Position numbers and translations under genes: made by a program
Notes under the pieces: generated by a model
Database searches by the model: none
Told to the model about the DNA's origin: nothing
Seen by the model: only the letters and a program-made list of their open reading frames with translations
From: an uncultured Ardenticatenia bacterium
Lineage (GTDB): Bacteria; Chloroflexota; Anaerolineae; 4572-78; NAK82
Assembly: GCA_937127125.1 (NCBI GenBank)
Contig: CAKZLO010000062.1
Coordinates: 1-64,000 of the forward strand
Length of the DNA: 64,000 bases
Reading direction: 5' to 3'
Shown here: positions 1 to 9,399 of the stretch, piece after piece
Numbering within the stretch: the stretch's first letter is position 1
Layout of the letters: the number at the start of each line of letters is the position of its first letter

Positions 1-841
1 CACGGCCACTTCAGCCAGCGGCACGTTGTGCGACTTGGCATACGCCACCAGCGTCTTGTTTTGCGAGAAATGGTTGACCCCGTTGAACAGTAATACAGCC
101 CCACAATGATGTTGAGCATCGTGTGCCGCGCGCACCGGAATGGTTGGTAATGAGCACCACTTCATGTACCGGATCGGGATTATGTACCACCAACACCCCA
201 TGAATCAACTGGGTTGGCAGGAGACGGATTTTGAACCATCCCCAAGCGACATCCACTGTCGCCCGTCATGGCCTCCTACACCTCCATCTCTATTAACCAC
301 CCGCTGTAGTCTCCCACCAGCGCTTGTGACCCACTCTTTGATACTCCCCACCTTCGTTAAGGCCGTGCACGCTTTCGCCGCCCCTCGGTAGGACGCCATC
401 CCCATCCCTAACCGAACCGTCCTCTTCACCGTCTCGGGTGTGTCCAGCGATGCTCTCCCAACTTCAGCCGCTGATCCAGAAAAAAAACCACGGTTACACC
501 CGGGGCAGTGGTAATACGCCCGTCGTAACGCACTCTTCCCCTCTTAAATACCCCCTCTCCCGCAGCGACCGACCTTTATAGACCAGCGCTTGCCCACATC
601 CCTCACTCACAACCCCAGCCACCTCGAACCCATCCCCATGCTGGCAGGCCAACCCGACTAACAAGCTGACCCGCAACACCTGCCACCGCAGAGTCACTTG
701 TTCTGCTATCTCGTCAAAATCGGCTTCAGGATGTGCCTCCTGCCACGTCTGTAGTTCGTCCATCATCTCATCCAGCGCGTCGTGCATCGCCTCGCGCACC
801 TCTTGCCTGCAATTCGCGTTGTGCATCGTCATAACCTCCAC
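1..841 (-). pseudogene. Degenerate transposase-like remnants (ISKra4-like fragment plus other broken frames)
   Basis: Minus-strand frames read CGQALVYKGRSLRERGYLRGE, then in another frame AYYHCPGCNRG and LDQRLKLGEHRW, then TVRLGMGMASYRGAAKACTALTKVGSIKEWV. These are pieces resembling an ISKra4-type transposase N-terminus broken by frameshifts. No intact long ORF. Confidence 0.5.
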
Positions 842-944
842 CGTTCAAATGCCTCCATTGTGGACGAGTCGAGTACTACCCAAAATCCCGAGCAGACCCC
901 AACGTCATGATCTTTGGATTTCACGAGGTTCTCTTCAGCCGTTA

Positions 945-3638
945 TCAGGAGGTGTTTTCCAAATCGACTGTTGCCACAGTTAAGAACGTGCCCTGAGGAT
1001 TGTTTGCGACGTCCAGCAAATCCATCCGTTGCTGTGTCTGAGGTTCGTAAAGTCCAACACGCAAAGGGTAGCTGCCGGCGGGCAGGTCGGCGGGTAGTTC
1101 GATTATGTGACGGTCTGCTACGATCTGGTCCGTGCGCCAAGTTTGGGTTGGACGTGTGCCACACGCTGGAAAGTCGTCAGCTTGGGCTAACGTACGGGCT
1201 GTGACTTCGTCGTCTAGGTGTACAAACACTTTGTAGGGTAGATTGACTACATCCATCGCTTGCCAGTAGAGTGTTAGGAGTAGTACGCCACCTGGCCTAG
1301 CCCATTGCGTATCCAAATCGTAGCCCAGCAATGCCACCTTGTCATGCACTCCCAAGACGCGCGCATCGCCATAGTAATCGGCGATGCGCTGGAGCGCTTC
1401 CGGCGCGGGACGGAAGACAGCTGGCGATGCCAGTGGGGTGGAAATCGTCAGCGCGGGTTCAGTATAGGGTAAGGTATGAAAATCGGCTGGTGTAACGAAG
1501 CTGGTGTAATTTTCTGGCTCCGACCATATGGCTGGTCGAGTCTGTTTTCTCAGTGGCGCGAATTCGTAGACATCTATCTGCAGTCGATCACGATTCCGGA
1601 TCTGCCCAATGTGTGCATAATAATCCAGCTTGAAAGACGGCTGTGCCACACCGTGCTCACGTTCCTTTTGTTCAAATTGAGTTGCAAAGTAATACCGCGG
1701 ATAGCACGGGTTGCGTGGCCAGCCAAGAGTGTACCAGAATAGGTTGGTGCCGTCGTCGTTGCTGTCCCAGTCGCCCTGCAGCGTCCCGTCCAGGAAACGT
1801 TGCTGGATCATCTGCCAACCTAAACGGTGGGGCATACCGTACGGCCGCCGTGATCCGAAGGGAAAGGCAGGATCTTCCCAGAATATTTCATTCTTGTGTG
1901 CTGGATAGGTGAAGACGTATTCCGCCTGTATATCGAGGAAAAGCAGGTACTGATACCAACCGAAGAGTGGCAAGAGGGCTAAAGTGAAAATCAGTAAGCA
2001 AGGTTTCAACCAGTTCAAGAAGCACTTCCCTACGCTTTGCAACCAGATAATCCCTCTCGTTGATCCACCTCCGCTTGCTACCGGCTGATTTGACGTGTCA
2101 ACACAAGGGTGCAATGTCAGGCGGACGCCTTCGAGGACTGCCAGCGCTGACAACACGAGCCATGGCGGATAGATAACCCTTAGGTGTGTGCGAGGTTGAC
2201 TCACCAAGAAAACATAACCAATATATGATACAGTGAACCATATGTATAGCGTACGTGTTTCTGCACCTGCCGTTGTGAAACCAATCAACGCCCCAAGTAT
2301 TGCAAAAGAGAATATCATTAATAAGAGATCGCTCCGCCCCCCTACTACCACACCTAGAGCCACGAGTGCTGCAGAAGCCAGCAATAGCCAATGTGCACGC
2401 TTACGCACTGCTTGGCGCACGCTATTCTGCAAATCTTGTAGCAGCTTTGAACCACCCAGTATAGTGACCAAACCTATGTAATAACCGGAGTTATATAGGA
2501 GGCTGAATCGATACAATGCGTCTAAATTGTTAACTGGCCAGATAGTTCCACCAATGCGCTGAGTCAGGTAAGGTATAGTGTCATTCTTACTGGGATGCAG
2601 CACTAATGGGAGGTAAAAAAAGGCAAGCACAGACAAGAAAATGATGCTCGCAAACCCCATATGCAGGAATTCAGCTTTTGGAAGCCTGAACCTCCACGAA
2701 AGGCGAGACCAAACGAGGTAAGCAATGGCAGGTAGCATCAACAGTGTTTCATAATGTGCCAACATGCCAGTACCCGCCAGCAACCCGGCCACAGTCACGT
2801 TGGCGGCCCGGCCACCTTTATAGAAGCGATATGCGGCCAAGATGGCTAACGTACCGGTGAGGAAAACAACCGCCTGATACTGCACCATGCGCCCAAAGGC
2901 GATGTATAGACCGTTGAGACTCAGAAACGCAGCCGCCAACAAGGCGACATTTCTCCCAAACATACGCCGTATCAACAAGTAGAAAGCGGCGATCCCTGCG
3001 ACGTGCGCCAACGTGGAAGGGAGGCGCACGGTGAAAGGGTCAAAGCGACTCACAAGCTGAGCCAAAACTGCAGGGACAATGATCTCAACTGGACCTTTAG
3101 TATGTTCGAAAATCGTCTCTGAGCGACCACCAATAAGGGCCACAGCGCGCAGCAGGCCATTCATCTCATCGCCCCAATAGTCGGCATAGCTCAAGTTGAA
3201 CACGACAAAGAACGCGGCCAGGATTATACAGGCACCAAAGAAACACAGGTCGCTTATGGCAATGCGAAATCCCTGTTCACACAAGGCTGCGGCGCGGCGC
3301 CATCTAACAGCTGTGAGTGCCAGCGAGATCCCCACTAGCGTTCCAACAATTGCTGCAGGAGGCAAACGTCCAAGTAGATAGAGCAATGCGATTGAGGCCA
3401 ATGTTGTCAACCCATAGCTCAGGCCGACAGCCAGCGCAACTCCTTCTAACAAACTGTCGACATCCAAACGAAGAATGGTTATGAGCAACCAGCCCGGCAC
3501 GAAGCAAGTCAGGAACATGGCGAGGACTAGGCGGATAGCGTAGGGCGTCGGACCTGCTAGTCCCAGAAGCAGAATGAGCAATGGGATCAATCGCATAACA
3601 AAGCGATAGGAGCTGAACTGTAAATGTGTCAATGACAT
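945..3638 (-). CDS. Membrane glycosyltransferase, GT39/ArnT-like, with C-terminal beta-type domain
   Basis: 897 aa ORF; many TM segments; early loop DYWGDEMNGLLRAVALIGG; soluble C-terminal module KVALLGYDLDTQ...LTLYWQA...LPAGSYPLRVGLYEP. Confidence 0.85.
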   Translation of the reverse strand: MSLTHLQFSSYRFVMRLIPLLILLLGLAGPTPYAIRLVLAMFLTCFVPGWLLITILRLDVDSLLEGVALAVGLSYGLTTLASIALLYLLGRLPPAAIVGTLVGISLALTAVRWRRAAALCEQGFRIAISDLCFFGACIILAAFFVVFNLSYADYWGDEMNGLLRAVALIGGRSETIFEHTKGPVEIIVPAVLAQLVSRFDPFTVRLPSTLAHVAGIAAFYLLIRRMFGRNVALLAAAFLSLNGLYIAFGRMVQYQAVVFLTGTLAILAAYRFYKGGRAANVTVAGLLAGTGMLAHYETLLMLPAIAYLVWSRLSWRFRLPKAEFLHMGFASIIFLSVLAFFYLPLVLHPSKNDTIPYLTQRIGGTIWPVNNLDALYRFSLLYNSGYYIGLVTILGGSKLLQDLQNSVRQAVRKRAHWLLLASAALVALGVVVGGRSDLLLMIFSFAILGALIGFTTAGAETRTLYIWFTVSYIGYVFLVSQPRTHLRVIYPPWLVLSALAVLEGVRLTLHPCVDTSNQPVASGGGSTRGIIWLQSVGKCFLNWLKPCLLIFTLALLPLFGWYQYLLFLDIQAEYVFTYPAHKNEIFWEDPAFPFGSRRPYGMPHRLGWQMIQQRFLDGTLQGDWDSNDDGTNLFWYTLGWPRNPCYPRYYFATQFEQKEREHGVAQPSFKLDYYAHIGQIRNRDRLQIDVYEFAPLRKQTRPAIWSEPENYTSFVTPADFHTLPYTEPALTISTPLASPAVFRPAPEALQRIADYYGDARVLGVHDKVALLGYDLDTQWARPGGVLLLTLYWQAMDVVNLPYKVFVHLDDEVTARTLAQADDFPACGTRPTQTWRTDQIVADRHIIELPADLPAGSYPLRVGLYEPQTQQRMDLLDVANNPQGTFLTVATVDLENTS

Positions 3639-3764
3639 TTCTTACTTGCGCGTTTCGACACCTAACAGTACCGAGATCTGCAACGTGTATGATAATGGCT
3701 CTACACGACTACCTTGGCAGAGTCTCATCCATACGAGAAAGGGGACGCCCATGGTTTTGCGAAC

Positions 3765-6700
3765 TTATCGAACCACATACAGGTCTGTACCCAGCTCGAT
3801 ATAGTCTCCGATTATCTGACCAGTTGAGTCAATCGCTTGCAGCCGCGTTCCATCCTTTGGGAGATACATTCCCACAATGATCCGATAATTCCCTGAAGGT
3901 ATTTCGGAAGGGAGCATAAGCCGATGCTGGTCAAGCACGTACTCACCAACCGCCCATGTAGTTGTGGCCAACTTGTCTTCGCCAGGTTGACCATCATGCT
4001 GGGCATATATACGGTTATCGTTGTCGAGCAGCTGCACAAAGACAACGTAATTGTGATCAATTGTCCCCATTGCTTGCCAGACCAGCGTCACGTCAAGAGG
4101 TTGACCAGGCACAAGACGACCATCCTTAGCTGCACCAGAGAGTTCATAACCTAGCAACCGTATCGCATTACCCAACTGTGCCTGCTGTACGTGAGCAGGT
4201 GGTCGAGCCAAGCTAAAATTGTGTTCGCGCCCTTCCACAGTTATATTGGCGATCACAATGCGACCGATCTCCCGGTCTCCAGTACCCAGCACTTGTATTC
4301 CCAACTCATAGTCACCTGATGGAAGGTTAGATGGTAGCGTCAATTTCCACGGATCGCGCACCACCTCACCTTTCTGCCAAAACAAGGTGGGATAGTGCCC
4401 ATTAACCGGCTTGTCCCTCCACTCGGCATATCGGCCGGGACCTGCTCCTCGCAGTGTTATCCGGAAGGTATAATCTTCCCCGATGTTCTGCAGTGCCCGC
4501 CAATACAGAGTGAGTGCTACTATCTCTGCCGGCCGACGAATCGCTGGGGAGTAATCATAGCCAATCAGTGCCAAGCGATTACCAACTGGCCTGGATACAC
4601 GATGTGCGATGGTAATTTCGCGATCATCGGGATAAGTACTAGGTCTTGAGACATGCAATGTGCTTTCTTCTGGAGGAGGGAACACCTCACCAACGACGGT
4701 GCCGTCGTCCTCGATGATACCCGCACGTAGGAGATATGCGCCCGGCGGAGTACCTGGTGGCACTGCTATTCCACACTCAACCTCGAAAATATCGTCATCG
4801 AGCCAACCCACTCTATGCTCGTAGAGAGGGTCCATTGTGCACAGACCTCGGCCCCACTCTTGACCGAGCTCGTCTACCAACCGTGCATAGAACTGATCAT
4901 CCGGTTGCAATCCATCATTCATCCAGTATAGCCGCACTTGGGCAATTTGCCCTCCTACTATTGTCCCAAGCGGCTGGAAACCGATCAGATTCGCTTTGCC
5001 TGTAAGACGGTTCGATTTACGAAACGGATCGATCGGATATTCGACACTTTCACCCTTGAAAACGTAGGCGTAATCAATACCTGCCAGCTGAACAACGTGT
5101 AGCAATGGCCTGCGAAGAACGTAGCGGATAATGCTCTCCTTTGGCTTTTGGCGCTGTAGTTGGTTGATGTAAAAGATCACATAGTCACTGCTAATAACGT
5201 TCTGTGGATGGACAACGTCCACCACGCGCGCAGTGCGACCATCTGGGTACAAGGTATCTGCAAATAGTACCTCAACGGTGGTACCATACCAAGTGGCCAC
5301 CTGTGGTGACCGCGTATCTCCCCTCCCCTGAATGAAACGGGCGGCCTGATCGAGTCCTTCACCACGTCCTACTAAGACAACTTCCTTTGCTTGTCGAGCT
5401 CCTCCCAGCATTGGATTATAGAACGTTGAATAGTAGGGCGCTGTTGACCAAGCGCAGACCACTTGGCCGCTTACCGGGAGAATCAATGTTATACTAGTTG
5501 CAATCAGGGAGACATTCACAGATTGCCTTTTGAATCGGCATCTGCGCAATACTTGGCTGAGTCTGTACCACCCCCAGCCAGCGAGCACGTCTATGGCTAT
5601 CGCAGCGGGCAACACATAACGTTCCTGTTTTTTCCCTATCAAGGACATGTAAATGACAAATGCCACGATATAGACGAGTAGCCAAGTTGGCCACGAAATC
5701 GTCTCTTGCGTCCGTCGGACGTCAGAGGTCAATATGCGCATCCAGTTGAAAATCAAATGGGATGTTGCTAACGCGAACCCCAACAATGAGAAGGGTGTCA
5801 TGACAAAGGACAAAGCAACAGGGTAGTACAATACACCTGGATCTAATACAGGACGTCCCAGGAAGAAGCTACCGCCTCCGTGTGCTCCTTTTTCTTTCTC
5901 GATGAAATCAATGATTATCCCCAGAGTCTCTTGAGGTGCCGCCCAAAGCGCGGGCCACACCAGCATAATAACCGCCAGAGCGACGATTGCCATCTGTAGC
6001 CAAGGTATGGCAACACGTCTTAAGAAACTTGCGGGGTGTAAGGCTTCCCGCCAACATAAGATCAACAGAGTTAGCCCGAAAAACGCGAGTAAGAAAAGAG
6101 ACGAGATCTTGCTCAAGATCGCCAGTGCCGCACTGGCTGCAGCAAGAACAAAGCTCCATCTACGTTGTTCCTTCAAATATAGTAGCCAAGACAATAATGC
6201 AAGTAGTGAGAAATTGGCAGTTGGCGAGTCGTGATGCAGCACCCGACTGTGAGCAAGGTAGAAAGGCTCCATTGCCATCAATACAGCACCCAAGAGTGCC
6301 GGCCAAAAGCCTATCAGGCGGCGCGTCAGACCGAATGCCAACACTACGGTCAACGCCGAAAACAGTGCCAGAGGCAAACGCAGGCATCCAATCGTTGCCA
6401 GCGTGCCAGTCGTGTTTGACATACGTGCTGCGAATTGCCACAGTGATTCAGTTGACGCTGACGCTGCATCTTGCAGAAAGCGAAACAACAGGCCGACAAC
6501 GCCGGACCACATTGTCGTGACACCTGGATGTCCGGTCTGCGCGGTCTGAGCAAAATCACCGCTCAGCAAGGCCAACATAAACCTTGCGGAACGTTCGTAC
6601 CAAAGGTTTTCGTCCACCATCAGAAAGTAATCAAGATTGGCTATTCGAGGGATAACAGCCAACACAAAAACGATCACCCACCAACACACGATGATCAGAG

Positions 6701-6833
6701 GTTTTTGGAAATTGACCAAGGTACTATAGCGAAGAGAGCTCTTATCGCTGACCACCTCGGGTGTCCGAAGCGACCGGGGTACTGAAAGGTTAAGGGTAGA
6801 TTTACTCGGCAAGAGTGGTGCTAGATACATCAC
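3765..6833 (-). CDS. Membrane glycosyltransferase, GT39/PMT-like, with about three C-terminal beta-type repeats
   Basis: 1022 aa ORF; VDENLWYERSARFMLALLSGDFAQTAQTGHPGVTTMW motif; TM core; three LIG(F/Y)..-(V/L)xLYWxA..-LPSGxYxL modules. Start overlaps the stop of the upstream gene. Confidence 0.85.
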   Translation of the reverse strand: MMYLAPLLPSKSTLNLSVPRSLRTPEVVSDKSSLRYSTLVNFQKPLIIVCWWVIVFVLAVIPRIANLDYFLMVDENLWYERSARFMLALLSGDFAQTAQTGHPGVTTMWSGVVGLLFRFLQDAASASTESLWQFAARMSNTTGTLATIGCLRLPLALFSALTVVLAFGLTRRLIGFWPALLGAVLMAMEPFYLAHSRVLHHDSPTANFSLLALLSWLLYLKEQRRWSFVLAAASAALAILSKISSLFLLAFFGLTLLILCWREALHPASFLRRVAIPWLQMAIVALAVIMLVWPALWAAPQETLGIIIDFIEKEKGAHGGGSFFLGRPVLDPGVLYYPVALSFVMTPFSLLGFALATSHLIFNWMRILTSDVRRTQETISWPTWLLVYIVAFVIYMSLIGKKQERYVLPAAIAIDVLAGWGWYRLSQVLRRCRFKRQSVNVSLIATSITLILPVSGQVVCAWSTAPYYSTFYNPMLGGARQAKEVVLVGRGEGLDQAARFIQGRGDTRSPQVATWYGTTVEVLFADTLYPDGRTARVVDVVHPQNVISSDYVIFYINQLQRQKPKESIIRYVLRRPLLHVVQLAGIDYAYVFKGESVEYPIDPFRKSNRLTGKANLIGFQPLGTIVGGQIAQVRLYWMNDGLQPDDQFYARLVDELGQEWGRGLCTMDPLYEHRVGWLDDDIFEVECGIAVPPGTPPGAYLLRAGIIEDDGTVVGEVFPPPEESTLHVSRPSTYPDDREITIAHRVSRPVGNRLALIGYDYSPAIRRPAEIVALTLYWRALQNIGEDYTFRITLRGAGPGRYAEWRDKPVNGHYPTLFWQKGEVVRDPWKLTLPSNLPSGDYELGIQVLGTGDREIGRIVIANITVEGREHNFSLARPPAHVQQAQLGNAIRLLGYELSGAAKDGRLVPGQPLDVTLVWQAMGTIDHNYVVFVQLLDNDNRIYAQHDGQPGEDKLATTTWAVGEYVLDQHRLMLPSEIPSGNYRIIVGMYLPKDGTRLQAIDSTGQIIGDYIELGTDLYVVR

Positions 6834-9091
6834 TCAATCACGTACACTTGATCCTCATTCGTTGGCAGCTCAAAAATCAGCTCCCCCTCTGTCACCGCAG
6901 GCGCTCGCGTGTAAAAACCGATCTGCAATTGGTATTCGCCGAGTGTCACATCCGGCGGCATCCGCAGTTCTCCCTCTTCGACGATGATTTGGCCCTTTCG
7001 CCAACTTGTCGGATCGCCATTTTCGTCCAACAAGGGGTGGCTGAGAGCTTCGACCACGCGATTACCCTTCTCGTCCAGTAGCCTGAAGAAAAACTTTTCC
7101 TCAGGACGTTTGCCCAGATACTCCCAGTAGAGACGAAAACGCAGAGTTCCACCAGCATCTACGGTGGGATGATCCCCATCAGCAACCCCTAGCCAGTCCC
7201 AACCCAGCAATGCTGCGATGCCACGATAGTTGCGTCGATGTTCGTCCACGCGATCTTCCACGTAATGTTGCATTCCTGGTCCTGGGTAAATCAGCACGTA
7301 AGGGATGCCATGCAGTGAAATGCTCGCCTCGGGCTGATAACGTCGCTCAAAATAGCGAAAGAGTTCTTCATCCGGAAAACGTCGTTGCAGCTGATTAATA
7401 TAAAAGAGTACATAGTCCCCACTTAGCGCTTTGCCTTTCTCCTTCGAGTAGCTAATTGCTTCACCTTTAAAGAATGGAGCAAAGGTGGACTGGTACCACG
7501 CAGCCACCCGCAGGTGCTCTGCGTTCGGCTTCTGGTTGAGGTAGGCTGCCGCGAGATCAAGACCCTCGCCCCAGCCAATTGTCACCATATGCTGCGCTGC
7601 GCGGATACCACCCAACAACGGGTTGTAGTAGGTGAAGTAATAAGGATAGTTCGCAGCGACCAAGAAACCCTGTAAGCCCATGATCATCACTGACAATACA
7701 GGAAATACAGTGCGCATACCCCATGGATGCTGTGCCACTTTTCCTTCCAGCCACCACACCAGGCTGACTATGCCCGCGGCAGCGAACGTCGTGAGGATGG
7801 GGTAGATTGGCAGAAGATAACGGTCCTGCTTTTTCTCGCCAAAGGTCATAAATATTGTGTAAAGTATTGTGTAGATCAGTAGTAACCAAAGGACGGGTGC
7901 AACATTCGAATGCATCCCTGCCCTCGTCAGGCCAGCCCTGTGCGACACACTGGGCACACTTCCGCTGGCGAACGCATCATTCGCATCCAGCTCGCTCTCA
8001 ATGACAAATGTTCTACCTGTCAAGCACCTGATACCCATCCATACCAGCGCTAGCAGCCCTACCCAAGCCACCGGTGAGCTGCGTAGCAGCCATGTGAGAG
8101 GATAGAAAAACACCCCTGGGTCGTTCGAGACAATGCCTAAGAAGTAGTTGCCCTTCGCATGACCCTCGCTGGCATATTTCATCCCCACAGAGAGAATGGT
8201 ACGCACGGCATCCACTGGCAGTACCCACATCGCCGGCCAGCAGACAAAAAATGTGCCCATCGCAGCAGCTAACCACAGACCTCCCTCGCCTGCGATGATC
8301 AACAGGCTACGCCAGCTAAGCGACTTGCGGTGTGCATCTCGCTGCAACAGTGACCACATGACCGGAAAGAGGATGAAAGGTATTAGGAACAGGCTGGAAC
8401 TTTTGCTAAGGAATGCCAGTCCACTACATACCCCTGAGACAATCAACCAGCCGCGTGATCTATGCCGTACCCAGTACAATAAGGCGGTCAAGACAGCCAG
8501 GGTCATAAAAGTAGCTGCCAACGCATCGTGGTGGATGACGCGTGACAGAGCGGCATGAAACGGATCGAGTGCTAGCAACAGGCCAGCTAAGAAACCAACG
8601 CGACGATCGCCAAAGAGATATCCAGTCAGCCAAGCTATCGGTATTAGAGCCAAGCTGATCAAGATCGTCGAGGGTAAACGTGCAGGCGCGATCAATCGGG
8701 CATCTAGAGGATTGGTGCGCAAGTCCACAGTGTAGTTCAACAAGCTCTCAGGTGCACCGTCCGCCAGATAACGCACCATAATGCCCAGACTACCCATCCA
8801 CATGGTAGTCACACCGGGATGGCCGGTGCGCAGGGTGCATGCCATCCCCTGCGCTTGCTCGAGGCCGGTATGCAGGCTCTCAGACTCACAGATGAATCCG
8901 GGATCAAGCAACCCAGCGAGAAAATTGCGCGAGCGATCCACCCAGAGAAACTCATCAGGTGTAAGAAACGTGCCCAGGCCTGGTAGGCGCACGGCCAATG
9001 CCACGGCGACCAGTAAGAGCAATAACGACCAATGTCTCCACGTTCCCGCTAAGCGTAATGCCATAGCACGAGCTCGCGATACGATGATCAC
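6830..9091 (-). CDS. Membrane glycosyltransferase, GT39/PMT-like
   Basis: 753 aa ORF; TPDEFLWVDRSRNFLAGLL and RTGHPGVTTMW motifs; TM core; one C-terminal beta module (AALLGWDWLG...FRLYWEYLG...LGEYQLQIGFY). Confidence 0.85.
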   Translation of the reverse strand: MIIVSRARAMALRLAGTWRHWSLLLLLVAVALAVRLPGLGTFLTPDEFLWVDRSRNFLAGLLDPGFICESESLHTGLEQAQGMACTLRTGHPGVTTMWMGSLGIMVRYLADGAPESLLNYTVDLRTNPLDARLIAPARLPSTILISLALIPIAWLTGYLFGDRRVGFLAGLLLALDPFHAALSRVIHHDALAATFMTLAVLTALLYWVRHRSRGWLIVSGVCSGLAFLSKSSSLFLIPFILFPVMWSLLQRDAHRKSLSWRSLLIIAGEGGLWLAAAMGTFFVCWPAMWVLPVDAVRTILSVGMKYASEGHAKGNYFLGIVSNDPGVFFYPLTWLLRSSPVAWVGLLALVWMGIRCLTGRTFVIESELDANDAFASGSVPSVSHRAGLTRAGMHSNVAPVLWLLLIYTILYTIFMTFGEKKQDRYLLPIYPILTTFAAAGIVSLVWWLEGKVAQHPWGMRTVFPVLSVMIMGLQGFLVAANYPYYFTYYNPLLGGIRAAQHMVTIGWGEGLDLAAAYLNQKPNAEHLRVAAWYQSTFAPFFKGEAISYSKEKGKALSGDYVLFYINQLQRRFPDEELFRYFERRYQPEASISLHGIPYVLIYPGPGMQHYVEDRVDEHRRNYRGIAALLGWDWLGVADGDHPTVDAGGTLRFRLYWEYLGKRPEEKFFFRLLDEKGNRVVEALSHPLLDENGDPTSWRKGQIIVEEGELRMPPDVTLGEYQLQIGFYTRAPAVTEGELIFELPTNEDQVYVIE

Positions 9092-9244
9092 CCTTCGCGG
9101 AGCAAACTCAGCACGTGAACTTCAGGCTGTCGCTCCAAGCCCTGATAATAAAACAAAGGCGCGCGTAGGGCAATCACTGGATGGGCCGAGGGCTAAAAGG
9201 GAAGAGGGACACCTGTCAATTGTGAGCTTTAGGCGATCGGGTTT

Positions 9245-9273
9245 TTGACATACAGCAGATCGTGTGTTATCAT
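9245..9273 (+). promoter_or_regulatory. Sigma70-like promoter TTGACA-17-TATCAT
   Basis: TTGACA at 9245-9250, 17 nt spacer, TATCAT at 9268-9273, upstream of the LacI-UroD fusion gene. Confidence 0.6.
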
Positions 9274-9277
9274 CTAA

Positions 9278-9307
9278 ATGAAAACGATAGCATGATATCG
9301 TTTTCAT
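9278..9307. promoter_or_regulatory. LacI-family-type operator palindrome
   Basis: ATGAAAACGAT-AGCATGAT-ATCGTTTTCAT: 11 bp perfect arms (12 bp counting the inner A/T pair), 4 bp downstream of the -10 and upstream of a LacI-HTH gene. Confidence 0.65.
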
Positions 9308-9399
9308 CCCCATTTATTTATGTGAGGGATATAGGTGTCTCCCATAAGCGCTCTTGACAATCCCTCCTTATAGTCAGGTACGACGGCAGAGGAGGAAGC

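Noticed and set aside
5987-6520. 177 aa plus-strand ORF inside the glycosyltransferase region
   Set aside because: Opposite strand of the GT39-like gene; no domain features.
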